Assembly (NCBI GenBank): GCA_964516135.1
Contig: CAZEWN010000013.1
Location: forward strand, 26,633-90,632
Reading direction: 5' to 3'
DNA length: 64,000 nt
Origin: 34-65-8 sp964516135
Lineage (GTDB): Bacteria > Pseudomonadota > Alphaproteobacteria > Sphingomonadales > Sphingomonadaceae
Positions 34,268 to 44,042 of this stretch are shown in pieces. The position numbers and the translations under genes were made by a program. A model generated the notes under the pieces. The model ran no database searches. It was given only the letters and a program-made list of their open reading frames with translations, and was not told the DNA's origin. Every line of letters starts with the position of its first letter. Position 1 is the stretch's first letter.

Positions 34268-36522
34268 AATCCCTCCGAAAGCAATGGCAACCTGCGCAGC
34301 CGCAGCCCCGTCGCCGAATGAAGCGCATTGGCGATCGCGGGCGCGGCGACCACCGTACCCAGCTCGCCCGGATCGAATGGCAGCGCATCGCTGGCAATGA
34401 ATTCCACAACGATCTCGGGACAATCCGCGAGCCGGGGCAGGGAGAGATCGCGCAGATGGCCCCCGGTTGGCAGGCCGCCGGCATAGCCGGTCGATGCCCC
34501 GGTCGCAAACGCCATGCCGAATACTAGCCCGCCCTCGATCTGCTGCCGGGCGAGATCGAGGTTGACGATCCTGCCAATATCCACTGCGGCGGTGAGGCGC
34601 GAGACGCGCACACCGCCCTCGCCAGCGCGCGCGGTGGCGATGCATGCGATCCGCCCTTCCGCCGCGCCGAAACGCATCTGGTGGCAGGCCAGGCCCTGGC
34701 CGCTCTGGTCGGCACCCGCGTCCCATTGCGCCAGACGGGCGGCGAGTTGCAGGCAGGCAACCATGCGTGGATCGTCCCCCAGCATGGCGATGCGATAGCC
34801 CAGTGGCTCGCGTCGGGCGCGCGCGGCCAGCTCGTCGATGAAGCTCTCGGTCATGAACGCGGTCACGCCATCGCCGCCGCCACGCACCCGCCCGGTGGGC
34901 AGGCGGACATTGACCGGCACGTGATCGACCGCGACGTCGGGGATCGCGTAGAACGGCATCGCGCCTGCCAAAGCCAATGCGTCCGCTTCTTCCTCGGTCA
35001 TCGCGATCGCGGCACTGGGGGTTGCCCCATCGAACAGCCGTGCGCCCAGCTCGCGCATCGTCGGCGGCGTCGCGATCCGCGCGCGCCAGCTCGCTATGCC
35101 GCCATCGGCGGTGGTCCGGGCCGACAGCAGCGCCTTGGCCGGTGCGCGGGGTCGCCCGGCCAGCGATTCCTGCCACCGCGACCAGACGAGTTGCACCGGG
35201 CGCCCGACCTCGCGCGCGATCAGCGCCACCTCGATCGCATGGTCGTGCTCCAGCCGCCGGTCGAAACTGCCGCCCGCGGGCATCGGGTAGAGCACGACGT
35301 CTTCGACATTGAGGCCCACAGCCCTGGCTGCCGCCTCACGCGCCAGTTCCGGAGCCTGGCTTGCCAGCCACAGCTCCAGGCGCCCGTCGGCAAGCCGCGC
35401 GGTGGCACTGGCGGTTTCGAGCGTCGCGTGCAGCGCGGGTGCCATCTCGTAGCGTAGTGTCAGGTTTGGCTCGCCCATCGCGGCGTCGCCGTCGCCGCGA
35501 GTGGCAACGCGGATCGCCGTACCCTCGATCAGCCCGCGTTCGAGCCGCGCGTCGATCATGTCGCTGTCGAGCGGCCCGGTGACGGTAAACCTTGCCTCCG
35601 CCGCATTCAACGCCTGTTCCGCCGCCCACCAGTTGGTCGCTACCGCCGCGAGCCAGCGCTTGTGCCGTACCAGGTGGACCAGCCCCTGCGTGCGGCGAGC
35701 CGCGAAGTGGGTCAGCTCGCCCTCGGGCAGGGGAGCATGGCGGATCGCGGCGTAGACCATCCCGGGCAAGCGCACATCGCCTGCGAACAGGTAACTGCCA
35801 TCGACCTTGGACGGAGTATCGAGCCGGGGAAAGGCGCTGGCCTGCTCTGCTTCGCCCGCGATCGGGCGCTCGTGCAAAGGCTCGGTCCGCAGCGGAGGAG
35901 GGTCAGGTGGTTGATAGCCGCTCGCGTCGGCGGCGAGATCAGCGAACCGCAGCCGACGGTCGCCCAGCCGCACGAACCCCTCGCTCGCCTCGCACTCCTC
36001 CCACGCCGCATCCCAGCGGTCGGCTGCGGCCATGCACAGCATTGCCCGCGCCGCCGCCGCCGCCTCGCGCGCGGGCAACTCGTATGCAGCGAGCGAACTG
36101 CCAAGCGCGGTCGCATTGAAGCGGGCGAACTGAGCGAAACGCTCGGCAAAGACCGGTTCCTCACCTTGGGCGAGACCGGCGGCGAATGGCATCCACAATG
36201 GCGCCCAGTGGGCGGCAAGCGGCACGTTGGCGTAGGCGCCGCTCACTGGCGCGGGTTCGACCGCGACCTGGCGCCAGTCCGCCCCCAGCTCGCTGGCGAC
36301 GACTTGCGGGATCAGCGTGGTGACGCCTTGGCCCATCTCGAGCTGCGGGACAGCCACCGTTACGACCCCGTCGCGCCCGATCTTGAGCCAGGCGCCAAAA
36401 GCATATTCGCCCGCGCCCGGCTGGAGCGGGGCATCATAGCGGCGCGGCATCAGCCCCCACGCGACCAGCAGCCCGCCGCCCACCGCGGCGCCGACCAGCA
36501 GCCCCCGGCGGGTGACACGCAT
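34264..36522 (-). CDS. Molybdopterin-binding oxidoreductase subunit (IorB/xanthine dehydrogenase family)
   Basis: A 752-residue protein starting MRVTRRGLLVGAAVGGGLLVAW, a Tat-like signal/anchor. The body matches the molybdenum-cofactor large subunit of isoquinoline 1-oxidoreductase-like enzymes: VPQLEMGQGVTTLIPQVVASELGADW, GGSFDRRLEHDHAIEVALIAREVGRPVQLVWSR, and near the C-terminus AVDIGRIVNLDLARQQIEGGLVFGMAFA and GELGTVVAAPAIANALHSATG. These enzymes normally need a small [2Fe-2S] subunit, which is not adjacent. The start is at 36522, 2 bp after the apbC stop. Substrate unknown. Confidence 0.9.
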   Translation of the reverse strand: MRVTRRGLLVGAAVGGGLLVAWGLMPRRYDAPLQPGAGEYAFGAWLKIGRDGVVTVAVPQLEMGQGVTTLIPQVVASELGADWRQVAVEPAPVSGAYANVPLAAHWAPLWMPFAAGLAQGEEPVFAERFAQFARFNATALGSSLAAYELPAREAAAAARAMLCMAAADRWDAAWEECEASEGFVRLGDRRLRFADLAADASGYQPPDPPPLRTEPLHERPIAGEAEQASAFPRLDTPSKVDGSYLFAGDVRLPGMVYAAIRHAPLPEGELTHFAARRTQGLVHLVRHKRWLAAVATNWWAAEQALNAAEARFTVTGPLDSDMIDARLERGLIEGTAIRVATRGDGDAAMGEPNLTLRYEMAPALHATLETASATARLADGRLELWLASQAPELAREAAARAVGLNVEDVVLYPMPAGGSFDRRLEHDHAIEVALIAREVGRPVQLVWSRWQESLAGRPRAPAKALLSARTTADGGIASWRARIATPPTMRELGARLFDGATPSAAIAMTEEEADALALAGAMPFYAIPDVAVDHVPVNVRLPTGRVRGGGDGVTAFMTESFIDELAARARREPLGYRIAMLGDDPRMVACLQLAARLAQWDAGADQSGQGLACHQMRFGAAEGRIACIATARAGEGGVRVSRLTAAVDIGRIVNLDLARQQIEGGLVFGMAFATGASTGYAGGLPTGGHLRDLSLPRLADCPEIVVEFIASDALPFDPGELGTVVAAPAIANALHSATGLRLRRLPLLSEGL

Positions 36523-36524
36523 TC

Positions 36525-37484
36525 TCAGCCAAGCCCCAGCTTGGCGGCAAGGTCGCGCGCGATTTCGGCAAAGGCCTTCGCTTCAGGCCCCTCGCCAGCG
36601 GCGGGTGGGCTGCCCGCATCGCCCGCTTCGCGAAGCGTCAGGGTCAGCGGGATCCGGCCCAGGAACGGCAGGTCCATCGCCGCGGCTGCGGCCTCCACTC
36701 CGCCGCGCCCGAACGGGTCGCTTACCTCACCGCAATGGGGACAGGCATAACCAGCCATGTTTTCGACCAGCCCCAGCACCGGCACGCCGCCCGCCGCAAA
36801 CAGTTGCAGCGCGCGGCGCGCGTCGATCAGCGCGAGGTCCTGCGGCGTCGAGACGATCACCGCGCCCGCTGGCTTGTGTTTCTGGAGCATCGAAAGCTGG
36901 ACATCGCCGGTGCCGGGCGGCAGGTCGACAAGGATCAATTCGGCCGCACCCCAGTGCGCATCGATCAACTGGCCCAGAGCATTGCCCGCCATCGGCCCGC
37001 GCCAGGCGAGCGCCTTGCCCGGATCAACGAGGTGGCCCATCGAAAGGACAGGCACGCCCCAGCGGCTGTCTACCGGCACCAGCTTGCCATCTTCGGCCAC
37101 GGGTCGCTCGCCCGCGTTGCCCAGGATTGTCGGCTGGGAGGGGCCATAAATGTCCGCGTCAACCAGCCCGACCTTGTGCCCCATCCGCGCGAGTGCCACG
37201 GCGAGATTGGCGGTCAGCGTCGACTTGCCGACCCCGCCCTTGCCCGATCCCACCGCCACGATGCGGCGCTGCGGCCGGTCCGCCATCATCGCCACGCGCA
37301 CCTCGGCAACGTCGGGTGCTTCGGCCAGGACGTCTTTTACTGCCGCTTCCAGCCCGGCGCGCGCGTCGGCGGCGAGCCCGGCTGCGTCCAGTAACAATGT
37401 CACCCGTCCCTCGGTCTGTTTCAGGGAAATGACCCGCGCCGCGATCGAAGCGGGCAGGCGTTCGGTCAGCGCCTCGTCGTCCAT
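36525..37484 (-). CDS. apbC: Mrp/NBP35-type iron-sulfur cluster carrier ATPase
   Basis: A 319-residue P-loop ATPase that binds and transfers Fe-S clusters. It has an N-terminal MIP18-like domain (about 1-90), then a Walker A GSGKGGVGKSTLTANLA, DADIYGPSQPTILG and VDLPPGTGDVQLSM, and the cluster-binding CxxC in AGYACPHCGE. It precedes the molybdenum oxidoreductase gene by 2 bp, so one transcript may supply Fe-S handling for related enzymes. Confidence 0.93.
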   Translation of the reverse strand: MDDEALTERLPASIAARVISLKQTEGRVTLLLDAAGLAADARAGLEAAVKDVLAEAPDVAEVRVAMMADRPQRRIVAVGSGKGGVGKSTLTANLAVALARMGHKVGLVDADIYGPSQPTILGNAGERPVAEDGKLVPVDSRWGVPVLSMGHLVDPGKALAWRGPMAGNALGQLIDAHWGAAELILVDLPPGTGDVQLSMLQKHKPAGAVIVSTPQDLALIDARRALQLFAAGGVPVLGLVENMAGYACPHCGEVSDPFGRGGVEAAAAAMDLPFLGRIPLTLTLREAGDAGSPPAAGEGPEAKAFAEIARDLAAKLGLG

Positions 37485-37558
37485 CGGTCAGCGCCCTAGC
37501 ACCAAAATCGGCAGGGCAACCCCTGTTTTTCCCGCAATCGGCCCCTATAAAGACCGGC

Positions 37559-38734
37559 ATGGACACTTGGGATGGTTTGCGGAAGCGGTTCGGACTGGCG
37601 ATGGCCGGCAAGAGCCCGTGGGGATCTGGCGGCGATGACGGCAAGGGGGGGGGCGGCGATGGCGAACCTTCGAGCGGCGGCGAGGGCGAAGGGGGCGGCA
37701 AGCGTCGCGGCCCGCGCAATCCATGGCTTCCGCCAAGCGACGGTCCGCGTGATGGTCCGCGCCGCGCAGCGAACATAGAAGACCTGTTCAAGCAGCGCGG
37801 GCCCGAAGGGCCACGGCGCGGCATTGGCGGCCCTCGCGGCCCCAATTTCCGTCTTCCGGAGCGGCCTGGCGGCAAGAGCTGGCTGCCGATCCTGGCGGTC
37901 GGCCTGGTATCGGTGTTGCTCCTGTTTTCGATGTTTCACCAAATTTCCCCTGGACAGCAAGCGGTGGTGACGACGTTCGGCAAATATACCAGGACGCTCG
38001 AGCCAGGCCTCAACATGACGCTGCCCTGGCCGATCCAGCAGGTCGACCGCGAGAACGTGTCGCAGATCCGCCTGCAGCGTATTCCCGAGGGGCAAGAGCA
38101 GAAGCTTGTCCTGACTGGCGACCAGAACCTGGTCGACCTGTCCTATATCGTGCGATGGAACATCAAGGACCTGAAGCAGTTCAAATTCCAGCTGGCCGAT
38201 CCCACCCTGACCGTCACCGAGGTTGCCGAATCGGCCATGCGCGCGGCGGTGGCAGAACAAACGCTTGACGATGCTTTCTCCGGCGCCGGACGGGCGGAGA
38301 TCGAAGATCGCGTGCAGCGCCGCATGCAGGCGTTGCTCGATGCCTACCGCGCCGGGATCCAGATCCAGGGCGTCGAAATCGCGAAGACCGATCCGCCGGC
38401 CGAGGTCAACGACGCGTTTCGCGACGTTTCCGTTGCCGAACAGGATGCCAATGCCGCGATGAACCGGGCCCGCGCAACCGCGCAGCGTATCCTGGCGCAG
38501 GCGCAGGGCGAAACCGAGGCATTCGACAAGGTGTACGAGCAGTACCGGCTTGCCCCAGAAGTGACCCGACGTCGGCTCTATTACGAAACCATGGAGCGGG
38601 TGTTGAGCCAGACCGACAAGACGATCGTCGAAACGGGCGGTGTCAGCGCCTATCTGCCACTGCCCGAGTTGCAGCGGCGGGCACAATCGGCGCCCACGCC
38701 GGCCGCGCCGGCCAACCGGTCGCAAGGACAATAA
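37559..38734 (+). CDS. hflK: FtsH protease modulator HflK
   Basis: A 391-residue membrane protein. A glycine-rich, charged N-terminal region (about 1-105) precedes one transmembrane helix (about 110-130, LPILAVGLVSVLLLFSMFH). The SPFH/band-7 domain follows (SPGQQAVVTTFGKYTRTLEPGLNMTLPWPIQQV; AVAEQTLDDAFSGAGRAEI). HflK and HflC form a periplasmic complex that restrains the FtsH protease. The start at 37559 is supported by position only 75 bp from the divergent apbC gene. Confidence 0.95.
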   Translation: MDTWDGLRKRFGLAMAGKSPWGSGGDDGKGGGGDGEPSSGGEGEGGGKRRGPRNPWLPPSDGPRDGPRRAANIEDLFKQRGPEGPRRGIGGPRGPNFRLPERPGGKSWLPILAVGLVSVLLLFSMFHQISPGQQAVVTTFGKYTRTLEPGLNMTLPWPIQQVDRENVSQIRLQRIPEGQEQKLVLTGDQNLVDLSYIVRWNIKDLKQFKFQLADPTLTVTEVAESAMRAAVAEQTLDDAFSGAGRAEIEDRVQRRMQALLDAYRAGIQIQGVEIAKTDPPAEVNDAFRDVSVAEQDANAAMNRARATAQRILAQAQGETEAFDKVYEQYRLAPEVTRRRLYYETMERVLSQTDKTIVETGGVSAYLPLPELQRRAQSAPTPAAPANRSQGQ

Positions 38735-38737
38735 GCC

Positions 38738-39580
38738 ATGTGGCAGACGTACAAACATTCGATCATTGCCGTGGCGGTTCTCGCCGTGGTCTTGCTGGCC
38801 AGCATCGTCGTGGTGCCGGAGCATGAACAGGCGGTCGTGATCCGCACCGGCGAGCCGGTGCGTGTCATCAACCGCTTCCAGCCCGACACTGCCTATGGCG
38901 ATACGGGCGCTGGGATGGTGCTGCGTATCCCCGTGATCGAGCAAGTCCAGCGCCTCGACAAACGCGTGCTCAATCTGGACATGGACCCCCAGGAAGTTCT
39001 CACCAGCGATCAGCAGCGCCTCCGGGTCGATGCCTACGCCCGCTTCCGGATCATCGCACCGGTGCAGACGGTCCGCGCGGCGGGGTCGACGGATGGCGTC
39101 CGGACGCAGCTCGAACCAGTGCTGGTGTCGGTGCTCCGCCAGGAACTTGGCCGACGCAGTTTCACCTCGCTGCTGACGGCCGAGCGCGGAAACGCGATGA
39201 CCAACATCCGGCAGAAGCTTGATGCACAGGCGCGGCGCTATGGCGCGCAGGTGATCGACGTTCGGATCAAACGCACCGATCTGCCCGATGGTCGGCCGCT
39301 TGAATCCGCGTTCACCCGCATGGCTACCGATCGCCAGCGCGAGGCGGAGGCGATTCGTGCCGAGGGCGACCGCGCGTCACGTGTGATCCGCGCCGAAGCC
39401 GATGCCGAAGCGGCGGCGATCTACGCCGAAAGCTATGGCAAGGATGCCGACTTCTATGATTTCTACCGCGCGATGCAGAGTTATGATGCGACCTTCGCAC
39501 GGGGCGACAACAAGGGGCAGAGCAGCATAATCCTGTCGCCCGACAACGAATACCTGCGGCAGTTCCGCGGCCAGCGTTGA
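38738..39580 (+). CDS. hflC: FtsH protease modulator HflC
   Basis: A 280-residue partner of HflK, starting 3 bp after the hflK stop. A single N-terminal membrane helix (about 8-28) is followed by the SPFH domain: VPEHEQAVVIRTGEPVRVINRF and the conserved VDAYARFRI strand, plus a helical segment rich in Ala/Glu (AEADAEAAAIYAESYGKDADFYDFYRAMQSY) typical of HflC. One operon with hflK and the protease gene downstream. Confidence 0.95.
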   Translation: MWQTYKHSIIAVAVLAVVLLASIVVVPEHEQAVVIRTGEPVRVINRFQPDTAYGDTGAGMVLRIPVIEQVQRLDKRVLNLDMDPQEVLTSDQQRLRVDAYARFRIIAPVQTVRAAGSTDGVRTQLEPVLVSVLRQELGRRSFTSLLTAERGNAMTNIRQKLDAQARRYGAQVIDVRIKRTDLPDGRPLESAFTRMATDRQREAEAIRAEGDRASRVIRAEADAEAAAIYAESYGKDADFYDFYRAMQSYDATFARGDNKGQSSIILSPDNEYLRQFRGQR

Positions 39581-39689
39581 CGCTTCGTCGATCGGGCGCA
39601 GCTGCGTTCAATCGATGTTCAGCGCCATCGCGAATACCCTGGCCGCAACCCTGCGTGCAGAGCGCGTGAATCGAGAGGAACAAGAGGAC

Positions 39690-41231
39690 GTGAAGCCAGT
39701 GCGATACGCTTATGGAGTGACCAGCGCGCTGCTAGTCGGCGGCGCCGCGATTTCCCTCATCACCGGGCAGCCGGCCGGTGCCCAGGTGGCTCAGAACGAC
39801 GACAGCGTGATGGCGCGCGCCGTGCCGCGTGCCGGGGCCCCGGAAAGCTTCGCTGACCTGACCGCCCAGTTGCAGCCAGCGGTGGTCAATATCTCGACCC
39901 GCCAGCGGGTCGAGGTTCAGGCGAACAATCCCTTCGCCGGCACCCCGTTCGAAGGGTTGTTCGGCCAGCGTGGCGGACAGGCGCAGCCGCAATTCCGCGA
40001 AGGCCAGTCGCTCGGCTCGGGATTCATCATCTCGGCTGACGGCTATGTCGTGACCAACAACCACGTGGTCAGCCCGACGGGACGCGGCACGGTGGAGGAA
40101 ATTACCGTCACCATGCCCGACGGCACCGAATATGCCGCCGAGTTGGTTGGGGCCGACGCGCAATCGGATCTCGCGGTGCTGAAGATCGAGCGGCGCGAGG
40201 CGTTTCCATTCGTGCGGTTTGGGGATTCCGCGCAATCCCGCCCTGGCGACTGGGTGGTTGCGATTGGCAATCCCTTCGGTTTGGGCGGCACCGTGACGTC
40301 CGGCATCATCTCGGCGGTCTATCGCAACACGGGCACCGGCGGAGCATATGACCGCTACATTCAGACCGACGCCAGCATCAACCGGGGCAACTCGGGCGGC
40401 CCGCTGTTCGACATGCAGGGCAACGTGATCGGCATCAACAATGCGATCTTCTCGCCTTCGGGCGGGAACGTGGGGATCGGGTTCGCCATTCCCGCCGAAA
40501 TCGCGGCGCCGATTGTCGAGCAGTTGCGTGAAGGGCGCGCGATCGAGCGCGGCTATCTCGGGGTGTCGATTCAGCCGGTCAACGCCGACCTCGCTGATTC
40601 GCTGGGTGTTCCCCGCAATCGGGGTGAATTCGTGCAAAGCGTTGTCGAAGGTGAAGCGGCGGCGACTGCGGGGATCCGGCCTGGCGATGTGGTCCTGTCG
40701 GTCAACCGCCGCGAAATCACACCTGAACAGACATTGTCGTTCCTGGTCGCCAATATCGAGCCGGGAACTCGTGTGCCGGTTGAATTGATCCGCAATGGCG
40801 AACGGCGAACGGTCAACGTGACCGTCGGACGGCGGCCAAGCGACGAGGAATTGCGCCAGAGCCAGATGTTTGCGCCAGGGGAAGACGAAAGCGGCGAGGC
40901 GACACCGGCCGCGCCTGGCATGAGCGAGGGTATCCAGCAGAAGCTGGGGCTTGGCGTGATCCCGGTAACTGCGGAAATCGCGCGGCAACTGGGAATCGCC
41001 GCCGATACGCGCGGCCTTGCGATCGCGGCTGTCGACCCGAATTCGGACGCGGCCCGCAAGGGACTCCAGCGTCGCGATGTCATCCTGAGCGCGAATTATC
41101 GCGAGATCGCCACGGCGGCTGAACTGGAAGCCGTGGTGTCGGAGGCCGAACGTGCCAACCGTGACGCTGTGCTGCTGCGTGTACAGCGGCGCGGCAGTCC
41201 GGCGGCCTACGTCGCCGTCCGCCTTCGCTGA
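39690..41231 (+). CDS. Do-family serine protease (DegP/DegQ-like)
   Basis: A 513-residue periplasmic protease with two PDZ domains. Start at GTG 39690 gives VKPVRYAYGVTSALLVGGAAISLITGQPAGAQ, a plausible signal peptide; an upstream ATG at 39615 would add 25 charged residues. The triad residues are His in VTNNHVVSP, Asp in SDLAVLKIE, Ser in RGNSGGPLFD. PDZ1 is about 310-400 (GYLGVSIQPV); PDZ2 about 425-513. It degrades or chaperones misfolded envelope proteins and lies after hflKC. A strong intrinsic terminator follows. Confidence 0.92.
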   Translation: MKPVRYAYGVTSALLVGGAAISLITGQPAGAQVAQNDDSVMARAVPRAGAPESFADLTAQLQPAVVNISTRQRVEVQANNPFAGTPFEGLFGQRGGQAQPQFREGQSLGSGFIISADGYVVTNNHVVSPTGRGTVEEITVTMPDGTEYAAELVGADAQSDLAVLKIERREAFPFVRFGDSAQSRPGDWVVAIGNPFGLGGTVTSGIISAVYRNTGTGGAYDRYIQTDASINRGNSGGPLFDMQGNVIGINNAIFSPSGGNVGIGFAIPAEIAAPIVEQLREGRAIERGYLGVSIQPVNADLADSLGVPRNRGEFVQSVVEGEAAATAGIRPGDVVLSVNRREITPEQTLSFLVANIEPGTRVPVELIRNGERRTVNVTVGRRPSDEELRQSQMFAPGEDESGEATPAAPGMSEGIQQKLGLGVIPVTAEIARQLGIAADTRGLAIAAVDPNSDAARKGLQRRDVILSANYREIATAAELEAVVSEAERANRDAVLLRVQRRGSPAAYVAVRLR

Positions 41232-41251
41232 TGCCGACGAACGACGAAATA

Positions 41252-41279
41252 GGCCCGCGAGCTTCTCGCGGGCCTTTTT
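41252..41279 (+). terminator. Rho-independent terminator after the Do protease
   Basis: A perfect 10-bp stem, GGCCCGCGAG and CTCGCGGGCC, with a 3-nt loop (CTT), followed by TTTTT at 41275-41279. It terminates the hflK-hflC-protease operon and lies 21 bp after the protease stop. Confidence 0.92.
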
Positions 41280-41315
41280 CGTATCCGCGCGAAATCGGCG
41301 CCTATCTTTTCACGC

Positions 41316-43496
41316 TCAGTTGGCGGGTGGAACCGGGTTTGGTTGCTGCGGCGTCGGCACCGACGTGCGACGCGGGGCCGGATTGGGCGGTGATGGACGC
41401 GGATCACCCTGCGGTTGGCGGCCGGTCGCGCGATTGAGAAAATCATCACTGGCCGCCTGGCCAGTTTCATCCGTTTGCGGGCGACGCGGACGATCGGGGA
41501 TCAGTCCCGTTTCGCCTTCCACCGGAAAGTCTGGCTCACCTGGATCGTCGGGGCCACCCGGCTCCACCAGATTACCCTGTTCATCGATGTAGTAGTAGTC
41601 GCCCGGCTCGCCATAATAGTATTCGTCATCCGGCTCCAGCTGCCAATCCGGCAGCTTCAGGTCGGTATCGAATTCCTCGACCGGGCGGCCACGCACCGCG
41701 TAGCGCATGTAAGCGGCAAAGGCTTGCGCCGGTGCCCGCCCGCCCTGAAGCCCGCCCACCGCGCGGTTGTCGTCGCGGCCCATCCACACGCCCGTGGTGA
41801 TCCCGCTGGAGAAGCCGACGAAATAGCCGTCCTTGTTGGAACTGGTCGTGCCGGTCTTGCCCGCGACCGGTCGGCCGATCTGTGCCGCGCGTCCGGTCCC
41901 GGTGTTGACCGCTGACTGCAGCAGATCGGTCATACCCGCGGCGACATATTCGGGCACCAGTCGAACCTCGCGAGGTTTCTCGTGACGATAGATCGTCTCG
42001 CCGCTGGCAGTCGTCACCCTGACAATGCCGTATGGTTCGACCGCCATGCCCTTAGCAGAAACGGCGGCAAAGGCGCGGGTCATGTCGATCAACCGCACTT
42101 CCGAAGAACCCAGCACCATTGCCGGAAAGGTCGAGATCGGCGTGGTGATGCCAAACCGCCGTGCCATCGACGCGACCGAGCCAAACCCAACCTCGTTGCC
42201 AAGCTGCGCCGCCACCGTGTTGATCGAATAGGCGAAGGCGGTGCGTACATCGGTGTCGCCGGCATTGCGTCCGGTCGAATTGCGCGGCGTCCACCCATCG
42301 ATCGTAACGGGCGTGTCGACCACCGCGTCTTCCGGTGTGTACCCGGCCTCCAGCGCGGCCAGATAGACGAACAGTTTCCACGCCGATCCCGGCTGGCGCA
42401 TCGCATCCGTTGCGCGGTTGTAGTTGGTCTCGACGTAGTCGTTGCCACCGACCAGCGCGAGCACCGCGCCGTCGCGGTCAAGGCTTACCAGCGCACCTTG
42501 CGCGCCCCTGGGCGCATTCGCCTGGATCGCGGCGGTCGCGGCGCGCTGCATCCCGACGTCCAACGTCGTCCAGACCTCGATCGGCTCAAACGTTTCGGGC
42601 AGCAGCAGTTCGAGCTGCGGTAGTGCCCAGTCGGTGAAATAGCGGGCCGAATTCTGCCCGACCTCCTCCTTCAGCCGCACAGTTGAAGGATCAACCGTGG
42701 CGTCGGAGGGAATGCGGCCCTGTTCCTTCATCAGCCGCAGCACCACTTGCGCGCGGTCGACCGCGGCATCGACATCAGCAGTGGGAGAATAGCGGCTGGG
42801 CGCCTTGACCAGCCCGGCGATGATTGCCGCCTCGGCCGTGCTGAGCTCGGTCGCGGGATGGCTGAAGAAGCGCCGACTGGCACTGTCGATCCCATAGGCG
42901 CCGCCGCCGAAGTAGACCTTGTTCAGATAAAGCTCGAGGATCTGGTCCTTCGAGAATTTCCATTCAAGCGCCAGCGCCAGCACCGCCTCGCGCAGCTTGC
43001 GATCGAGCGAACGGTTGGAATTAAGGAAAATGTTGCGTGCCAGCTGCTGGGTGATGGTCGAAGTGGCGCCCAGCCGCGCGTCGCCCGTTACCCAGACATA
43101 GAGCGCGCGGGCGAGGCCATAGGGATCGACCCCAGGATGGGAATAATACCGCCGGTCCTCGACCGCGATCATCGCATCCTTCATGACCTCCGGAATCTCT
43201 TCCGAAGGCAGCCATTCGCCGTAGCTTGGCCCCAACTCCACGATCTCGGTCCCGTCGCGCGCCCGCACGACGATGGTTTGCCCTGTCTGCGAGGCCTTGA
43301 GCGCTTCGTAACTGGGGAGCGATCGCGCCGCGAACAGCACAGCGAGGCCAAGGAACAACGCACCGAGCAACGCCAGCGCGCCACCCCAGATCGCCGCGCG
43401 GCGCAGCCATAGGCGCCAGCCGGTCAGCTCGCGCTTGGACCGCTGCTGCTGCTTCTGTCGTGATGCGGCTCGCCGCCTGCTCCCGCGCTCAGCCAT
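41316..43496 (-). CDS. Bifunctional class A penicillin-binding protein (PBP1A-like)
   Basis: A 726-residue membrane protein. One N-terminal membrane helix (about 33-55) follows a basic cytoplasmic tail. The GT51 glycosyltransferase (about 75-260) shows MIAVEDRRYYSHPGVDP, TSTITQQLARNIFL and LELYLNKVYFG. The transpeptidase has SxxK in RQPGSAWKLF, SxN in AYSINTVAAQLG and KTG in GKTGTTSSNKD. The tail after about 615 is acidic, tyrosine-rich (DDEYYYGEP) and then proline-rich. It builds and crosslinks peptidoglycan. Confidence 0.95.
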   Translation of the reverse strand: MAERGSRRRAASRQKQQQRSKRELTGWRLWLRRAAIWGGALALLGALFLGLAVLFAARSLPSYEALKASQTGQTIVVRARDGTEIVELGPSYGEWLPSEEIPEVMKDAMIAVEDRRYYSHPGVDPYGLARALYVWVTGDARLGATSTITQQLARNIFLNSNRSLDRKLREAVLALALEWKFSKDQILELYLNKVYFGGGAYGIDSASRRFFSHPATELSTAEAAIIAGLVKAPSRYSPTADVDAAVDRAQVVLRLMKEQGRIPSDATVDPSTVRLKEEVGQNSARYFTDWALPQLELLLPETFEPIEVWTTLDVGMQRAATAAIQANAPRGAQGALVSLDRDGAVLALVGGNDYVETNYNRATDAMRQPGSAWKLFVYLAALEAGYTPEDAVVDTPVTIDGWTPRNSTGRNAGDTDVRTAFAYSINTVAAQLGNEVGFGSVASMARRFGITTPISTFPAMVLGSSEVRLIDMTRAFAAVSAKGMAVEPYGIVRVTTASGETIYRHEKPREVRLVPEYVAAGMTDLLQSAVNTGTGRAAQIGRPVAGKTGTTSSNKDGYFVGFSSGITTGVWMGRDDNRAVGGLQGGRAPAQAFAAYMRYAVRGRPVEEFDTDLKLPDWQLEPDDEYYYGEPGDYYYIDEQGNLVEPGGPDDPGEPDFPVEGETGLIPDRPRRPQTDETGQAASDDFLNRATGRQPQGDPRPSPPNPAPRRTSVPTPQQPNPVPPAN

Positions 43497-43591
43497 CCAT
43501 CCTGCAATCGTAGTGCGCCGTTCGGGGCGACGCCTCCCTCAACATCGCCAGTGCATAGGGCACTTGTAACGCGCCGTGAACGGCCCGATTG

Positions 43592-43996
43592 CTACTTGTC
43601 CTCCGGTTCGAAGGCGATCGAGGCGCTGTTGATGCAGTAGCGCAGTCCCCCCGCCTCGCGTGGGCCATCGGGGAAGACATGGCCGAGATGGCCGCCGCAG
43701 TTGGCGCAGGTCACTTCGGTGCGGATCATGCCGTGCGACGTATCACGGTGCTCTTCAACCGCGCCTCCATTGGCGGGAGCGGTGAAGGCCGGCCAGCCGC
43801 AGCCGCTGTTGTACTTGGCCTCGCTGTCGAACAGCTTCGTCCCGCAGGCGGCGCAGTAGTATTCCCCGTCGTCATAGAGCTTGTCATATTTGCCGGTGAA
43901 CGCGCGTTCGGTGCCTTTTTCGCGCAGGATATGAAATTGTTCGGGGCTCAGCCGCTCGCGCCATTCGGCCTCGGTTACGGTCTTGGCATCGGACAT
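43592..43996 (-). CDS. msrB: Peptide-methionine (R)-S-oxide reductase
   Basis: A 134-residue MsrB. Zinc-binding CxxC pairs lie in YCAACGTKLF and CANCGGHLGHVF; the SGCGWPAFTAP motif and the catalytic-cysteine region LRYCINSASIAFEP are present. It reduces methionine-R-sulfoxide in proteins and complements MsrA elsewhere in the window. No signal peptide: cytoplasmic. Confidence 0.96.
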   Translation of the reverse strand: MSDAKTVTEAEWRERLSPEQFHILREKGTERAFTGKYDKLYDDGEYYCAACGTKLFDSEAKYNSGCGWPAFTAPANGGAVEEHRDTSHGMIRTEVTCANCGGHLGHVFPDGPREAGGLRYCINSASIAFEPEDK

Positions 43997-44042
43997 CGGG
44001 TGTCTCCTTCGTCCAGGGATATGGTGAGCGCTCCCGCCCGGC

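Noticed and set aside
33335..34321. Long plus-strand frame over hemH
   Set aside because: GC-rich antisense shadow; the minus-strand ferrochelatase motifs are complete.
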